A stretch of 64,000 nt of DNA from Platycnemis pennipes (GCA_933228895.1 OW121848.1:99963470-100027469); one strand, 5' to 3'. Shown: positions 23,332 through 34,394, counted from the stretch's first letter. The notes: generated by a model from the sequence alone, not told the origin. Numbers and translations: made by a program.

Positions 23332-25960
23332 GAGAATCTATGATTCCGTGTGGTTATTGAAATATAATATTTCCATCCAGCCAAAAGAAAAAACTTTGCC
23401 GAAGAGGTAGGGCCTACCGTTCCCAAAAACCCGAATCTGGCCTCATTGTCAACAATAAGCATACATTCGTATCCACCTTTAACCTCCTTTTAAGCCTCCT
23501 TCTGGCCTGAAAGTTTATAAATAATATTCTTATTTTTTTAAAGGCCCAGGTATGAGTCCAGGCAGTAATTATATGCTTACATTGGTTTTAATTATATTTA
23601 TGGTTCCGATACTGACTTGGAGTCATAGCTAACTCCATGACGCAAGTTTGTTTTCTCCCTTCATGAAAAATGTTAAAATTTCTTAATATAAATTGTTTTT
23701 ATTATTTTTCTCCCTCCTGTTGAACTTAAACGGGCACCTTAAGCCAGTTTTGAATAAATTCTTAAGGGTGCTTAGTCATCGCCCGGAGTAATTTAAAGGA
23801 ATCATAGTAGTCGTTATTGTTATATCTCGGAAGTTAAAGTTCTTCGACCTGCAAATATTTGTGGTGGAATAGATATAATTTTTGCTGGATGCTCACCTTA
23901 ATTTTCACACGAAAACTAATTTTTACATCAATATATTTTTCGGAATACCGAAGGCAGACTTTAGTAAGTACTGCACAGTTATCATCAGTTATATATTTTT
24001 ACCATTATGTTTTTGTGATAGTCATTTTATTGACTTATTAGTACTTCACTGATATTGATACTGTAAATGATATTCAATTGGATAACTCTTCACTTTTCAC
24101 ACAAAGGTTGAATATACTACTCTAAATTCTGGGATGCCATTACGTTAGCAGTGAAAAACTTAGGAGAATCGGCATTATCTTTGAATTACCCATAGTTATT
24201 ACTCGTTAATAATCTTACAATCAGTGACAGAGGTTTCAGTTAATCGGTTTGGAGGGAGATAATCAAACATGGGCCATTGTCAATACATAATTTTATGTAG
24301 TCCATTTCTTTTGTGATTGTAAGAAAATGTTTGCTACGGTTAGAGAGTTTCTAGTGCGTTTCAAATGTCGTGAGTACGTGAGTTCTTAGTTTTTTGTACT
24401 CTGATGGCATAAATGGAGATTTTGCATATTTTGTACTTGTGATTTTCAAAGAATCTATAAAGTACATTCATGCGTTAAGCTCGTACCTATCTTCCAAACG
24501 GCGTTTCTGTAGTATTTTGATTCAGATGCACACCACATGGTGTTCACGGAAGAAATGCTGCGACGGAAGAATTGTTCTTTGTTAAACCGCGTAAAAAGTG
24601 ATACCATACCAATAGTTATGGAAGAAGATCGTTTACCATTTTTATATTTTATTTAGGACCGCTTAACCTACACTTTTGTAACAGAGTCATCTCACGCACA
24701 GTTTCTGCGAATTTTCCCGTTATTCTGCTGAGAACCGTAGAAATATTGCTATAATCACATTACATCCGCACATATTACTGTGGGTTACACGATATTTTAG
24801 TCGTTAAAACTGATTGCATAAAACCAGTGCAATTTTGTGAAGAAAAAATAGAACCCGAGTGTGAGCAGGGCTGTGCCTAGGGCAAACACCATCCGTGTGC
24901 ATTGTTGCATATCCACTCTATTTAAAAAGAAAATGAATTCATTGGGTGGGAATAAAAATATAAAATTTATACATTTTAAACATTTTAATGTATCCAACAA
25001 AAATGCCAATATTACCAGTGAGTAATATTATTTATCATGCACCGGAAAAAACTATTTTTTTTACTACTTCTTTCTACTTTTGGATTTTGAAATGTTAGCT
25101 TCGTATGACATTTAAATAAACTTTGAATAAATTGACGGTTTTTCGCCCTTCAGCATAACTTATAGATTTCTGATATTGCTATTACGTTTAATGATAAATG
25201 GCAATTACTGGGCATTTTCCACGGAAATTAGGCAATGACGTACGATTTTCGTATCGTACATTAGCCACAGATTTATCCCAGGGTGTAAACCTTTGAAAAC
25301 TTCATTAGATAATATCTGTCAGAATATAGGTTATGCCCCGAATCTGGAGGCTGCCGCCCATGTGCACGCACGCATGGTAGGCATGTCCCTGAGTGTGAGC
25401 AAATTTCAAGAAATGTTTTTAGGGATAGGAGAGGCGTGGAGTTGTCATTTCATCTCGAGGGCGTCGGGTACGATGTTTCGTAGTGCCAGAGATTTTTCTG
25501 CAGAATTCCAATCCTCTATGTCGTGTTGTGTGGAGAATTTTTGAAGTTCAGTTTTCCGCCCTTTGCACGTGTAAATTGAGTACTACGGAGGAAAAGATGA
25601 AAATCACGAGTTCAACCAGACCACACAGAAGGCATCGCGGTGTCAAAACATCCCTTTTGCGATAACTCTCAGTGGGTGGCACGAGTGTAAGGGGAGACGA
25701 AGTAATGATTGTATGTGCGACCATTGGCACTTTCAATGGGTTCTGCATATTGTCCTTTAGAAGCTAAACATATCCTTCAAAGGATTTAAATGCTAACACG
25801 AAGCCCCAGGGTTTGCGAGGCGAAAGGTAACGTAGCAATATAATTGCATAACGCAATGAGATAAATTATTATTATTCTGCATATTCCGCATTGTTGCCTC
25901 TGAAACCATGCTCACGTTACGTTGGCAGTTTTGTTCCGAAATTGAATAATTTTCTCCTCC
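23332..25960. other. AT-rich non-coding stretch
   Basis: No supported gene, repeat or RNA. The open frame at 25293-25544 has no family resemblance. Confidence 0.4.
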
Positions 25961-25965
25961 ATTAA

Positions 25966-26055
25966 AATATTTAACATAAAATTTAGAGAACAGATAACGG
26001 ATAGATAACGAACGATTTAGAGAACGGATAAATATTTAACATAAAATTTAGAGAG
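25966..26055. repeat. Local direct repeat with 65-bp period
   Basis: AATATTTAACATAAAATTTA plus GAGA at 25966 is repeated at 26031. The spacer has further partial copies of ATTTAGAGAAC and GGATAA. A small segmental tandem duplication. Confidence 0.75.
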
Positions 26056-26059
26056 TAAA

Positions 26060-26865
26060 CGAATAAAAGAAGTAAGCGAATAATCTACAATTTACGTGTT
26101 GCTATTTTGGATCAAAGGATGTGAAAAAAATTGAAAAGCATTCATGCGTCGGACGTTTAGTCCAATTGGTTTTGGACTCAAGAAAGGTTGAGGGCCGTGG
26201 TATCCAAATATGTAAGAACAGAAAGATGAAAAGTGCTTCGAGTGGTTTTTGTGACACTACGAAATTAGGCTGGGGATACTTTACGCTGATAGCTGTCATT
26301 AAAAAAATATGCATGCATATGGTTCACAGTCATCTTAGGCTGGATTCCATTGCTGATGTTGTTAGGTTTTATAAGCGCAAAACTATTGCATAGCTTGTGT
26401 TAGTTTTGAATTTTTTCCAGTGTATAAGAACCTAGTACCTATAGTATTATTTTTGTGGAATTGCTCAGTCAAGTATTTCCGAAGGATAAATTTTGTTCTA
26501 TTACAATTATTGATTTCCATCTACGATACCGAGGCATTTGTCTTGTAATGTGGAGTCAAATATCTGGTCCATATGGTGATATTTAAGGGTAAGAAAGGAA
26601 AATTGATGTAAGCTCTTAGTAAGACGTAGCCATGCTTATATCTGGTTACTATTTTTTTTCTTCCGTCAATTTCAGGGTGTTGTTCTCATAGTCTTGGGGC
26701 TTTTTTTCTCTTACGTCTTCTTCTCGAATACAGCGTTGGTGAGTGAATAAGTGGTTTTACTAGAACCCATGTTATGTGCAGCATTTTATTTTTCATCATT
26801 ATCTAATACCCGAATTTCACCCTGCGAGCCACCATGTGGACTCGTGGCAGGGGTTGACTCCACAC
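26060..26865. other. AT-rich non-coding stretch
   Basis: A 90-codon open frame at 26121-26393 has no recognisable family. Nothing else supported. Confidence 0.35.
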
Positions 26866-26869
26866 CAGA

Positions 26870-27285
26870 TATGGGTGAAAGTGGGCGATAAAAATTGCAG
26901 AGAAGTCAGGGCTGGAAGCATTAGAAATATGGTGCTACAGAAGAATGACGAAGAAAAATGGATCGACCTAGTGACTGACGAAGAGAACTCTTAAGAAAAG
27001 TGGGAGAAAAGAGGATTCTGCTCCAATATTTGAAAAGAAGATGGTACAACTTTATTGGCCATATCAGAAGGCATGGTTGCCTGAAGAAAATTATCGCGGA
27101 GGAAGGGGAGAGTGAATGGGAAGAAAGGAAAACAAAGGCCTCGCATAAGATGTTAGGAACATTCGGTGAAGGATGGGAAAGAGAAGAATCATGTAAATAT
27201 GAACATTTTAGCCCACAGGAGAGACGAGTGGAGAGCTGTATCAGACCAGTATTAGGATTGTTTATTTATGATGACGATGACACAT
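26870..27285 (+). pseudogene. LINE family 1, 3' fragment (copy 3)
   Basis: Plus strand, two frames in sequence. The region before 27000 carries the LEALEIWCYRRMTKKNGST-type block and the DEEN stretch. The region after it (27000-27311) carries a GEKRILLQYLKRRWYNFIGH-type segment, then IRRHGCLKKIIAEE. It corresponds to the post-reverse-transcriptase C-terminus, ending with the family tail (GAGTGGAGAGCTGTATCAGA, then ATTAGGATTGT and GATGACGATGA). Frameshifted and 5'-truncated. Confidence 0.75.
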
Positions 27286-27289
27286 TTGT

Positions 27290-28285
27290 CGTTTTCTGGC
27301 GTGCCACGTGATTGAGGAAGTCTTTGGGAGAAAGTGAGACTGAATTGACTATCGGGTTGGTGTACTCTCGATGATACTCGATGGCTTGTTAGGGGAGCTG
27401 GCTCGGTTTATGAGCAGAGTAGCAGCTCAGGGTCGACGGTGTTCACTCTGCCGATTAGGACTCTTGGCAGTGTGAAGTCATAGCTCGCTTGCTACCAACT
27501 GTTTTAGTCTTGTGAAAAATCAATTACCTCTCGAAGATCGTTATCCTTGTCTCTTAGAGCAGTTGTGTGCCTGGCCATACTTCGTTAAATTGAGTCCCTG
27601 CTAAGGTCATGTGAGCCACTCTAAGGTCACAGGTTGGTAATTAAATACAGAAGGGTCGAGAGGAGAGAGAAATTAATACAGGGAGCCTCGACGTTGTCAT
27701 TGACCTTCTTTGTGTGGATGTGACCAAGCTTAAAGGGAGTTTGACATGACTGGAGCTGAAATTTCAACCATCTCCAAAACTTCGGGGTTGGATCCCTATG
27801 GTACACAAATTTCAGATGCTCTCCCTAATTTCCCAAGATCTCTTTTGGACTTCGCTCTTGATCTAATTTCCAACTGAGCACTGATTCCTAGCAGTTGGGT
27901 ACTGATATGTGAGAGTCACTCGTTAAACTCAATGGGATCTTCATTGTTCAATGACTATGACGCTTCATATCTTCATTTTTTGGTACATATTTTTGATATA
28001 TTTTTTCAAAAAAGACCCCATGCTACTTGACGACTTGGTTAAGAAAAACAAAAATTGTTTCCTTATAATCCTGAGTTTCATAACCAGAACTCTTCAAGTT
28101 CCTCGTAAAACACTAGGCTCAGGACATACAAAACTGTCATCAATGGTCAATTAGGTTGCGGAGGATGGTGCTCACATAGTATTGTGCACAACGGAAATTG
28201 AAACTAACACAGCACGATAGGGGAATAATTCCTTTTATAGTTTCATTATTGGTTTCGCAGGAACATTTGACAGTCAAGTAATCAC
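27290..28285. other. Non-coding stretch
   Basis: Moderate AT content and no supported gene or repeat. Confidence 0.4.
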
Positions 28286-28289
28286 TCGA

Positions 28290-28420
28290 CCCAAGATAGC
28301 TGGGCTTGTCCAGTGTGACCTCTTTCGGATTCGAACCCGCGTCCATCGGTTACCTCTCTATTTGTTTGGATCGCTCAGTGCTCTACCAGCTTTGCCCTAG
28401 CACTGGGCGAACGTGGCATC
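28290..28420 (-). mobile_element. tRNA-derived SINE head (SINE-C), A and B boxes recognisable
   Basis: The reverse complement has an A-box-like GCTGGTAGAGCACTGAGC at about 28375-28392 and a B-box GGGTTCGAATCC at 28327-28338, spaced roughly as in a tRNA gene with an enlarged middle. This is the internal RNA polymerase III promoter arrangement. The cloverleaf is not clean, so I call it SINE-derived rather than a functional tRNA gene. Confidence 0.5.
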
Positions 28421-28872
28421 TCGGGACATACAAATCATTTTGAACAATCGTCTTGATGCTCGGCGCTCTCTCTCACTCCAATAAATGAACTTCGAAAGTC
28501 GCCGGTTGTGGTCGACGGGCGTGGGGTAGTGTTTTGGAGGGCAGTTATCTCTTGCCCGAGCCGCCATCGGATCTTCCCCTCGCTCGGGACAACATCTTCG
28601 GCCGCAACCGAACCCAAGATATCTGGGTCAAGCGACCCATGTCGCCGTGTTGCGTGGGGGTGGCTTTCCTCCAAGCTCCACCACGAGCGTCGATGCTCAA
28701 GCGACACCGCTCGCGACACCCCTGCCCCCCAAACCCTTCTCCCCCTCTACAAACAGGGGGCGCATGTTGCTCCGGTACTGATTGTCCCATTCGCACTCAC
28801 ACACGCGTTCACTTCTGATTTCCTTCTTTTTGTTTTCATACATTGGACTGCAGCTCCCTGGTTTCCTTTCAA

Positions 28873-28890
28873 CCCCCCCCCCCCCCCCCC
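28873..28890. repeat. Poly(C) run of 18
   Basis: An uninterrupted 18-base C homopolymer. Length is likely variable or subject to sequencing error. Confidence 0.85.
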
Positions 28891-29306
28891 ACCACAAAAC
28901 CCCTGCGACCACCCTCCCATTCCACCCCTTCAGACACGCGGCCTCCTTTCGGTTCCTTCCCTCTCCTCGTTCTCTCTTCCCTCCTCCTCCTGCTTCTCTT
29001 ATCATCCCTCCCCTCTCTCTCTCCTTCTCCCATCCCACCGACCTCTCCTCGCTCTGCGAGAGAACGTCAATACCTGCAGCGGCGGGCGAGCGGGCATCCG
29101 CCAGCTACTTTGGGGATGGGGAGTGCCGTGTGGAGAGGGTGTGGGGGAGGGAGGGTGTCGTCCCGGGCCCGCCGTTTCTTCGCCTCATCCCTCCCTTCCT
29201 CCGCCTCTCTCCCTCTCGTCGTGCGCGCGCGTGTTCGCCCGTGTTTTGCGCGGCCGAATTTCCCCGCCGCCGCCGAGCTGCCCCCTTCCTCTTTCTTCCG
29301 CTATAG

Positions 29307-29335
29307 CACGTGGGCACGCGCGGCCGTTTTATAAA
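29307..29335 (+). promoter_or_regulatory. E-box CACGTG and TATAAA, candidate core promoter
   Basis: CACGTG at 29307-29312 is followed by TATAAA at 29330-29335 in an otherwise GC-rich context. An Inr-like TCACGA begins at 29363, about 33 bases downstream. The three elements are correctly ordered for a plus-strand start. A 36-codon ORF begins at ATG 29569 with an in-frame stop (TGA 29527-29529) upstream, and ends at 29679. It reads MNDLDGCFSSSAGSGPGKPD at its start and has no family that I recognise. Confidence 0.35.
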
Positions 29336-29694
29336 CACGAGGGAGCGTGGAGGCGGCCGCGCTCACGATCGTGTCTCTGGTCTGGGTCGCTTGCTGCTCC
29401 TCCCGTGGTGCGGCAACCGTCGCTCGTGCAAGGTCACGGCGCGGCCGGTCAGAACACGCCGGCCCCGTGTAGAGAGGTGTTTGTTGGAGACAGTTTTGTT
29501 GGCATTGAGTTGTATTAGTAGTCTTGTGATTTACTTGCTTCACCGGCAAAGTTATATCGGGCAGTTTAATGAATGATCTTGATGGATGTTTTTCAAGCTC
29601 CGCTGGTTCAGGCCCTGGGAAACCTGATGACAGGCAAATGCCAATTGGGATCCCAGGCGTATATGGTCCAACAGAATAGTCCGGATGCAAAAGA

Positions 29695-29790
29695 AACAAT
29701 CGCGAGTGCAAAATATATGCCTTTGGCGGGACTCGTAACCGCGACCTTTGGGTTGCAGGTCAGAGTGTCATCGACCTATCTACCTCGGTC
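29695..29790 (-). mobile_element. SINE-B-like fragment, copy 2
   Basis: GCGGGACTCGTAACCGCGAC, then CTTTGGGTTGCAGGTCAGAG and TGTC match the layout of copies at 51.23 and 60.84 kb (GCGGGATTCG, ACC, CCTTT). Read in reverse this is a B-box-like region of a tRNA-derived SINE. Confidence 0.45.
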
Positions 29791-30430
29791 AGCTTAAAAA
29801 TTGGTGTTTATGCGTGGGTTCATTATACTGTTTAATCTTAATCCTTTCTCATTAGAGTTTTAGGGGCGGGGGAGTCTGTTCATGTATCAGGCTGAGCTAA
29901 GAGTCAGGGGGGATTATACCCTCTGTTACATTGCACTTTTAATAGAGAGGGTCCATCCCTTCTCCATGTTGGGAGTCTATGCGTGGGATACGTTTAAATT
30001 CATTCTCTGTTCAAATAACAACTATAATGCAAAGAATTATTTATTAATAAACAATGAATATTATGGAAAATATGGAAAATGAATAATAAATTTATGAATA
30101 ATGCCTGTTATATTTTCCTCAGAAACGAGTACATTGGCAATCAATTTTCTATTGCTATTTAGTTGTATTCGCGTATTCTGACAGCATCACCGATAATGTG
30201 TCGTGGCCACGTTTGGAATAGAACTGCCAAAATTTAGAGATGAATTTCGTTCGAATTTGACCTCGAGCTTTCTCGTGATTTCCGTCCACTTTCACTTTCG
30301 TGGCACTCACGAATGCCTGGAAATTGATGGGGACACAGGTAATCGAATGGTAATCCATCTCTGTGCGACGCCGCAAATGTGAGCTACCCGAATGTCGAAC
30401 CGAATCAGGAACCCAATTCATAATCGATGG
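29791..30430. other. Non-coding stretch
   Basis: No supported gene or repeat. Confidence 0.35.
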
Positions 30431-30780
30431 TGTGACACTTCAAAGTCGTAGATCACACACTTTCACGACCGTGAACGTGACTCGTTCGGCTCAATGGCCG
30501 GCGCCGACGGAACGTAACATTTCCAGATAGCGGGGATAAGGGTTCGGAGCAGACGAACAAGAATTTTCTGCACGCAATCGACAGTCTACCGCTCATTTCT
30601 CCCTCTCGTGAGCGGAGGGCCTTAATTGAAGACGGCGAGGATCAGATCGGCTCAGGTCGCGTGCTTTTTGAAGGCGGAGTCGGCGCCGACGCTCCTCGCA
30701 TCACCCAAGGGTAGCTGGGCAGTCCGGCCAGGATCTGTGTGTGCGGCAACGCTCGTTTTTGAGAATATAGATCTTTAAGT
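30431..30780. other. Small GC- and CpG-rich patch
   Basis: A few hundred bases of raised CpG content directly upstream of the 30782 hairpin. No coding signal. Confidence 0.3.
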
Positions 30781-30781
30781 A

Positions 30782-30874
30782 AGATTTTATTTTGCCGTTA
30801 TGCATATCAAGCGTGTTGAAAAATTGCCAAAAGCAAGTGTATTGCTTGCTGTGCATAGCGGCAAAATAAAATCT
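30782..30874. repeat. Long AT-rich hairpin with 23-bp arms
   Basis: AGATTTTATTTTGCCG, then TTATGCA (30782-30804), pairs with TGCATAGCGGCAAAATAAA, then ATCT (30852-30874), at 22 of 23 positions. A smaller nested AGCAAG/CTTGCT pairing sits in the loop. It lies about 60 bp beyond the 30.9-32.8 kb Penelope-like repeats and resembles the fold-back element at 48.0 kb in design, though not in sequence. Confidence 0.75.
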
Positions 30875-31026
30875 CACAGTGGTGGCTTAAAAACCTTTGC
30901 GGTAATTTATAGGGTCTGTTCACTGTTTCAGGCATCACGTAGTGGAAGTGAGACATATTAGGTGAGTAAAAAAAAAGAAAAAAAAACGTTAACACTTTTC
31001 CACAATATATTTATAATTATAAAATT

Positions 31027-31063
31027 GCACAACACGTGTTTCGGCTTACTAAGTTATGATTAG
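31027..31063 (-). ncRNA. Hammerhead-like core motif, PLE-1
   Basis: Minus strand reads CTAATCA, a short stem-loop around ACTTAGTAAGCC, then GAAAC followed by ACGTGTTGTGC. It lies about 165 bases past the end of the GIY-YIG frame. The second core box is intact; the first differs from CTGATGA at two positions, so this copy would not be catalytic. Confidence 0.3.
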
Positions 31064-31227
31064 GTGTACACTCACAAACTTTCCGTGACAGCAGCGCAAT
31101 GAATATGAAACGGGAAGGGGATGGGGATAGGAGAAAGTGGTTAGAGGGGAGAGGAGGGAATAACTAGATGATTGTATGAAGCACTCTAAGGAGTTTGTCC
31201 TTGGGAGTGGATTAGGGAAGTGGTAGG

Positions 31228-31635
31228 TTATTTGGTTGGAAAACCAATAGCAAGCAATGGGGAATGGATCCGGAACAGTTGGTCAATCAACAACAGGTTA
31301 TTATCGCTATGTATAATTTCCCACTGTTCCAATGCGTCTAATCTTGGGCCTTTTCTTTCAATATGCAGAATTTCCGTTTCAAAAAGGCAGTTGTTCAATG
31401 TCTCCAGGAGGTGTTTGGAGAGCAGTGACGATTTGTCTGCCATATCCACACACCTTCTATGCTCTTGAAGTCTAGTGGTAAAATCCCTGCCCGTCTGTCC
31501 AACGTAATATTTATCACAGCTGAGGCACTTGACTTTGTAGACGCCTGAATGGAATTTTGGGTCAATGGTGTCCTTGCTTTTACACAAAATGTTCGATAAA
31601 GTACGCAAATCGTAGAAACACTTTAAATTTGTCAT
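31228..31635 (-). pseudogene. GIY-YIG endonuclease domain of PLE-1
   Basis: A 135-codon open frame with the GIY-YIG signature: GVY at residues 31-33, a Cys-x-x-Cys pair at 37-40, YVGQTGR at 44-50, and the catalytic-helix region TTRLQEHRRC around residues 53-62. The rest (LLSKHLLETLNN, FETEILHIERKG, LEQWEIIHSDNNLL) matches the usual C-terminal part of Penelope-like proteins. The domain nicks target DNA to prime reverse transcription. The catalytic Arg and Glu positions look present, so this domain is the best-preserved part of the element. Upstream it connects, with breaks, to the reverse transcriptase. The start Met is internal to the original ORF. Confidence 0.85.
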
Positions 31636-31829
31636 TTGGGAATATTCTTTAAGTTTGTAGGAGAGATTACCAACAAATGGTAGCCTACACCAAGTTCTCT
31701 TATCCGGTTCAAAAGCTGGGATAGCGGTTATTTCCGAAATAGCTGTCTTTGTGAGCTTTTTTCGCAGGAGTTTGGTTATAATATCCCTAGTGTACCCATT
31801 AGACGTTGCAATGTGGCATCTGATTTCTA

Positions 31830-32490
31830 GCTCTTTGTTGAATTCTGTGTTGAGATGGGTAGGCTTACTAACCTATAGATCATCGTTTGGAATGCCGCAA
31901 GCTTGTGTGACATGGGATGGCAAAAGTCTGCTGGGATTACTAGGTCGCAGAAGGAGGGTTTTCTAAAGATATCAAAACAATGTTTCTTGTCCACTATTGA
32001 GATGTCTACATCCAGGTAGCTTAAATGTCCCTCTGCCTCCTTGTCCATAATCATGTTTATTATAGGGTGTTGGGAGTTTAGCACTCACAGGAAACAATCT
32101 AGTTGACGACCGCTCCCTGTCCAGCAGCACAATATCATCAACGTACCTATACCAGTAGAATACATTGTTTAAGAGTGGATTTGCAGATTTGAAAAAATTG
32201 TTTTCGAAATTGTTCATGAAAATTTCCGACAACAATAGGGAGAGGGGAGATCCCATGGCTAGACCCTCCACTTGTTTGTAGTATCTGCTGTTGAAGAGGA
32301 TGTAATTTTGGTTCGTACACATTTATAAAAGCGATATTATTTCCTCTATTATGACTGGATTTGACCCGGAATCCTGTAGCAAGCATTTAGTTAAGTGTAA
32401 GGTTTCATTAAGTGGAACAGAGGGAAATAGGTTTGTCACATCGAAAGAAACTAATTTTGGATTCGCAGGCACCTCTAGGTTATTTTTTTA
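31830..32490 (-). pseudogene. Reverse transcriptase fragment of PLE-1
   Basis: The minus strand from about 32482 encodes LVSFDVTNLFPSVPL (palm motif A with the first catalytic Asp). Then, after a stop just before 32322, comes QVEGLAMGSPLSLLLSEIFM (motif B), then YRYVDDIVLL (catalytic YVDD, motif C). Further pieces at 32084-31827 in another frame (a DKEAEGHLSYLDVDI-type block) match the palm/thumb continuation. GLAMGSPLS followed by YVDD is characteristic of Penelope-like reverse transcriptases. The fingers and everything N-terminal of motif A are missing: the sequence stops at an A/T-rich junction near 32490. At least one frameshift and one stop separate the pieces. Confidence 0.85.
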
Positions 32491-32523
32491 AATGTTTTTT
32501 TTACTCACCTAATTATAGGGTCT

Positions 32524-33180
32524 ATCCTAGTGGAGAGTGACCTTCTTGAAGCACGATTCCACCTTACATGTACCATCCTTGACGGATCGTAATCAAAGGC
32601 GAATGAGCCTTTGCGCCTACACACCAACCTGAAAATTGCCTTTGAGACTGCAATTGTGGTGGTCTGCGAAATGTACAGAAGCCACAGTTCCGTGGTTCGA
32701 TTCCCTGTCCAGTTATTTAAGAGTTTACAAGACTAGGCTTCACAAAGTGGAAGTGAGACATACCAGTCAGTTAAAACTGTAGCACCTCTTCTAATAAATA
32801 CACTTGGAACATGCGTAGAAGTATAAGTCGAAGTGAATCGGTTGATATACACATACCTGTGCATGTGCACCAAATGACAGAGAGAGGACAACAAAAACCC
32901 TCAAGATTTAATTTTTCCTCACGATCACATTTGTAACTGAGCTTAAAACTACAAAAATTACACATAATTTTCATCATGGCTCTTTAATGGCTTTTATTTC
33001 CTCGACCAAATTCTCACGATTAGTGACCCAGTACCCCCTGCCACACCTCCTTGTGGTGGCTAGCGGTATACTCGTTGGACGGTGTTTTATCGCCATTTTT
33101 TGCTATATTGTGAGTCGGTCTAATCCGTTTCTCAAACAAACACGTGTTATACTTATACTTGCTTCTTATATTTCTAACTT
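32524..33180. other. Non-coding stretch, tRNA-like B-box at 32694
   Basis: Contains the distal PLE-1 direct repeat (32735-32765). A B-box-like GTGGTTCGATTCC at 32693-32705 is preceded by a poor A-box, possibly another SINE head. The open frame at 32987-33280 has no recognised family. Confidence 0.35.
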
Positions 33181-33184
33181 CGTT

Positions 33185-33420
33185 ATCACAGGTCGGGTTG
33201 ATAGAGTAATGGCCTCTCATCCCGAGGACCCGAAGCTCAGCCAGGGAGGATTATTCATTTGTATTACGGTCCCTACTTGAGTGTTTTCTGGAGAGAATTC
33301 GAGCTCAGTACTTGGTCCGCCTTATGGGACATTAAATCGTGGTACTCCTGGCGCTTTTCGTTAAGAGCAGGCTAATGCCGACGTTGGGTTTTTCTTCAAC
33401 GGCCAAGGTGGTTTTCATTA
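33185..33420 (+). mobile_element. SINE-A copy 7, near full length
   Basis: Head GGTCGGGTTGATAGAGTA, then CATCCCGAGGACCCGAAGCT. Core CCCTACTTGAGTGTTTTCTG, GAGCTCAGTACTTGGTCCGC and GGGACATTAAATCGTGG. Tail GCGCTTTTCGTTAAGAGCAG, then GCTAATGCCGACGTTGGG. Confidence 0.8.
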
Positions 33421-34200
33421 GTATACCACTTTTCTCCGTTCCCTGAAAACTTCGATCTTAACCCAGTTACCCACGTATCTCTGGAAATCATGCACATGCA
33501 TCTTGGTATAGGAAATAACCATGTCATACTATGGTTTCCTGGTGCTTAGAGGTGCATCAGAGACGTTTTCAATTGTCTCTCCTTAACATTGCTACTTTTT
33601 TCGCACACATTACCTCTATTATCATCTTTTTCCTTCAGGAAAAATATTTAAAGTGCCAGTCAGTATCACAGATTCTAGCGCATGAATTGATGCTGGACCA
33701 CCACGGTACCCGTATTTTCTTTTTACGAGAGCTGGGGCAAATCGTTGTATTAATTTCTAGGATAGCGATGATTTGGGCTTATCGCGATCTCGGTGTACAA
33801 ACTACTTGAATGACAGATGAATTACAGAACATGATTCTGCCGTGCTGCTATAGACTTATCCCTCAACATCCCTCACAACTGCACTTATAGACTCTCACAA
33901 CGCCTCCCGCCTCAAACAACGGTCCTCAGGTCGTGTCACGCATTTATCGAATGTAATCCGCCGTTTGGCTCACTCAAATTCACAGCGGGAATCCGAACTT
34001 ACCATCCAACCATAAGTAGGTTATTGCTGCAAAGAACCAAAATTTGCCGTTTAACTACGAGAGCTGGGTTTATGAATTTTTTGTGCTGTGCAAAAGACAT
34101 GGGAACACTTCGAAAACTGTTCTCGCATCACACCCGAAGGTCTTAGGTTCGACTTTAAAAATCACCAAACTTATCTTAATATGAAATTAGATTAAGGTTT
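33421..34200. other. Non-coding stretch
   Basis: No supported gene or repeat. Confidence 0.35.
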
Positions 34201-34269
34201 CCGCGGCGTACCTTATTAACGAAATCGGCTTTTGTGTGTTCCTCCGCGTCTGGGTGTCTGTTGGTGACA

Positions 34270-34310
34270 ACAGTTTCTCCAGCCATCCTGCTGGCGTCAT
34301 CAAGAATATG
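34270..34310 (-). ncRNA. Hammerhead-like core motif in PLE-3 left arm
   Basis: Reverse complement reads TTGATGA, a hairpin with CCAGC/GCTGG stem, then AGAAAC followed by TGTTGTC. This is the strongest of the four motif copies because stem and second box are both intact; the first box lacks only the leading C. Confidence 0.35.
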
Positions 34311-34394
34311 GTCCTGAGAAGGACTTTTGGAGAGACAGAAAGGAGCAGATTGCAGAGGGTACATCTACCACGGAGAAACTCGCAGCATATGAGC

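Larger units (their letters stand above)
28480..29500. promoter_or_regulatory. CpG-dense block 3 with candidate core promoter
   Basis: GC-rich, CpG-dense sequence with pyrimidine-rich tracts on the plus strand and an 18-C run. A 336-codon plus-strand open frame (28508-29518) is Pro/Ser/Arg-rich, overlaps equally open frames in other phases, and has no recognisable domain. I treat it as a by-product of composition. At the 3' side are an E-box and a TATA box with correct polarity for plus-strand transcription. It could be the promoter and 5' leader of a gene whose coding exons lie further right or outside the window. Confidence 0.45.
30930..32765 (-). mobile_element. Penelope-like element PLE-1, 5'-truncated, with repeat-bounded ends
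   Basis: The minus-strand element has a reverse transcriptase fragment (to about 32490), a linker and a GIY-YIG endonuclease (31635-31228), then a 3' region to about 30960. Three repeat pairs bound it. The first is a perfect inverted repeat ATTAGGTGAGTAAAAAAAA at 30957-30975 against 32495-32513. The second is a direct repeat AATT(T)ATAGGGTCT at 30904-30917 and 32511-32523. The third is a 31-bp direct repeat containing AGTGGAAGTGAGACATA at 30930-30960 and 32735-32765 (26 of 31 matching). Terminal repeats in direct or inverted orientation and 5' truncation are both known for Penelope-like elements. Internal stops and frameshifts show that it is dead. Confidence 0.85.

Noticed and set aside
28320..28396. 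Possible functional tRNA gene on the minus strand
   Set aside because: A and B boxes are recognisable, but the spacing is enlarged and the cloverleaf does not close. Other tRNA-like heads in the window are clearly SINE-derived.
28508..29518. 336-codon plus-strand open frame
   Set aside because: It lies in a CpG- and C-rich block where stop codons are rare and two other plus-strand phases and the minus strand are also open. Composition is Pro/Ser/Arg-rich and low-complexity, with no domain.
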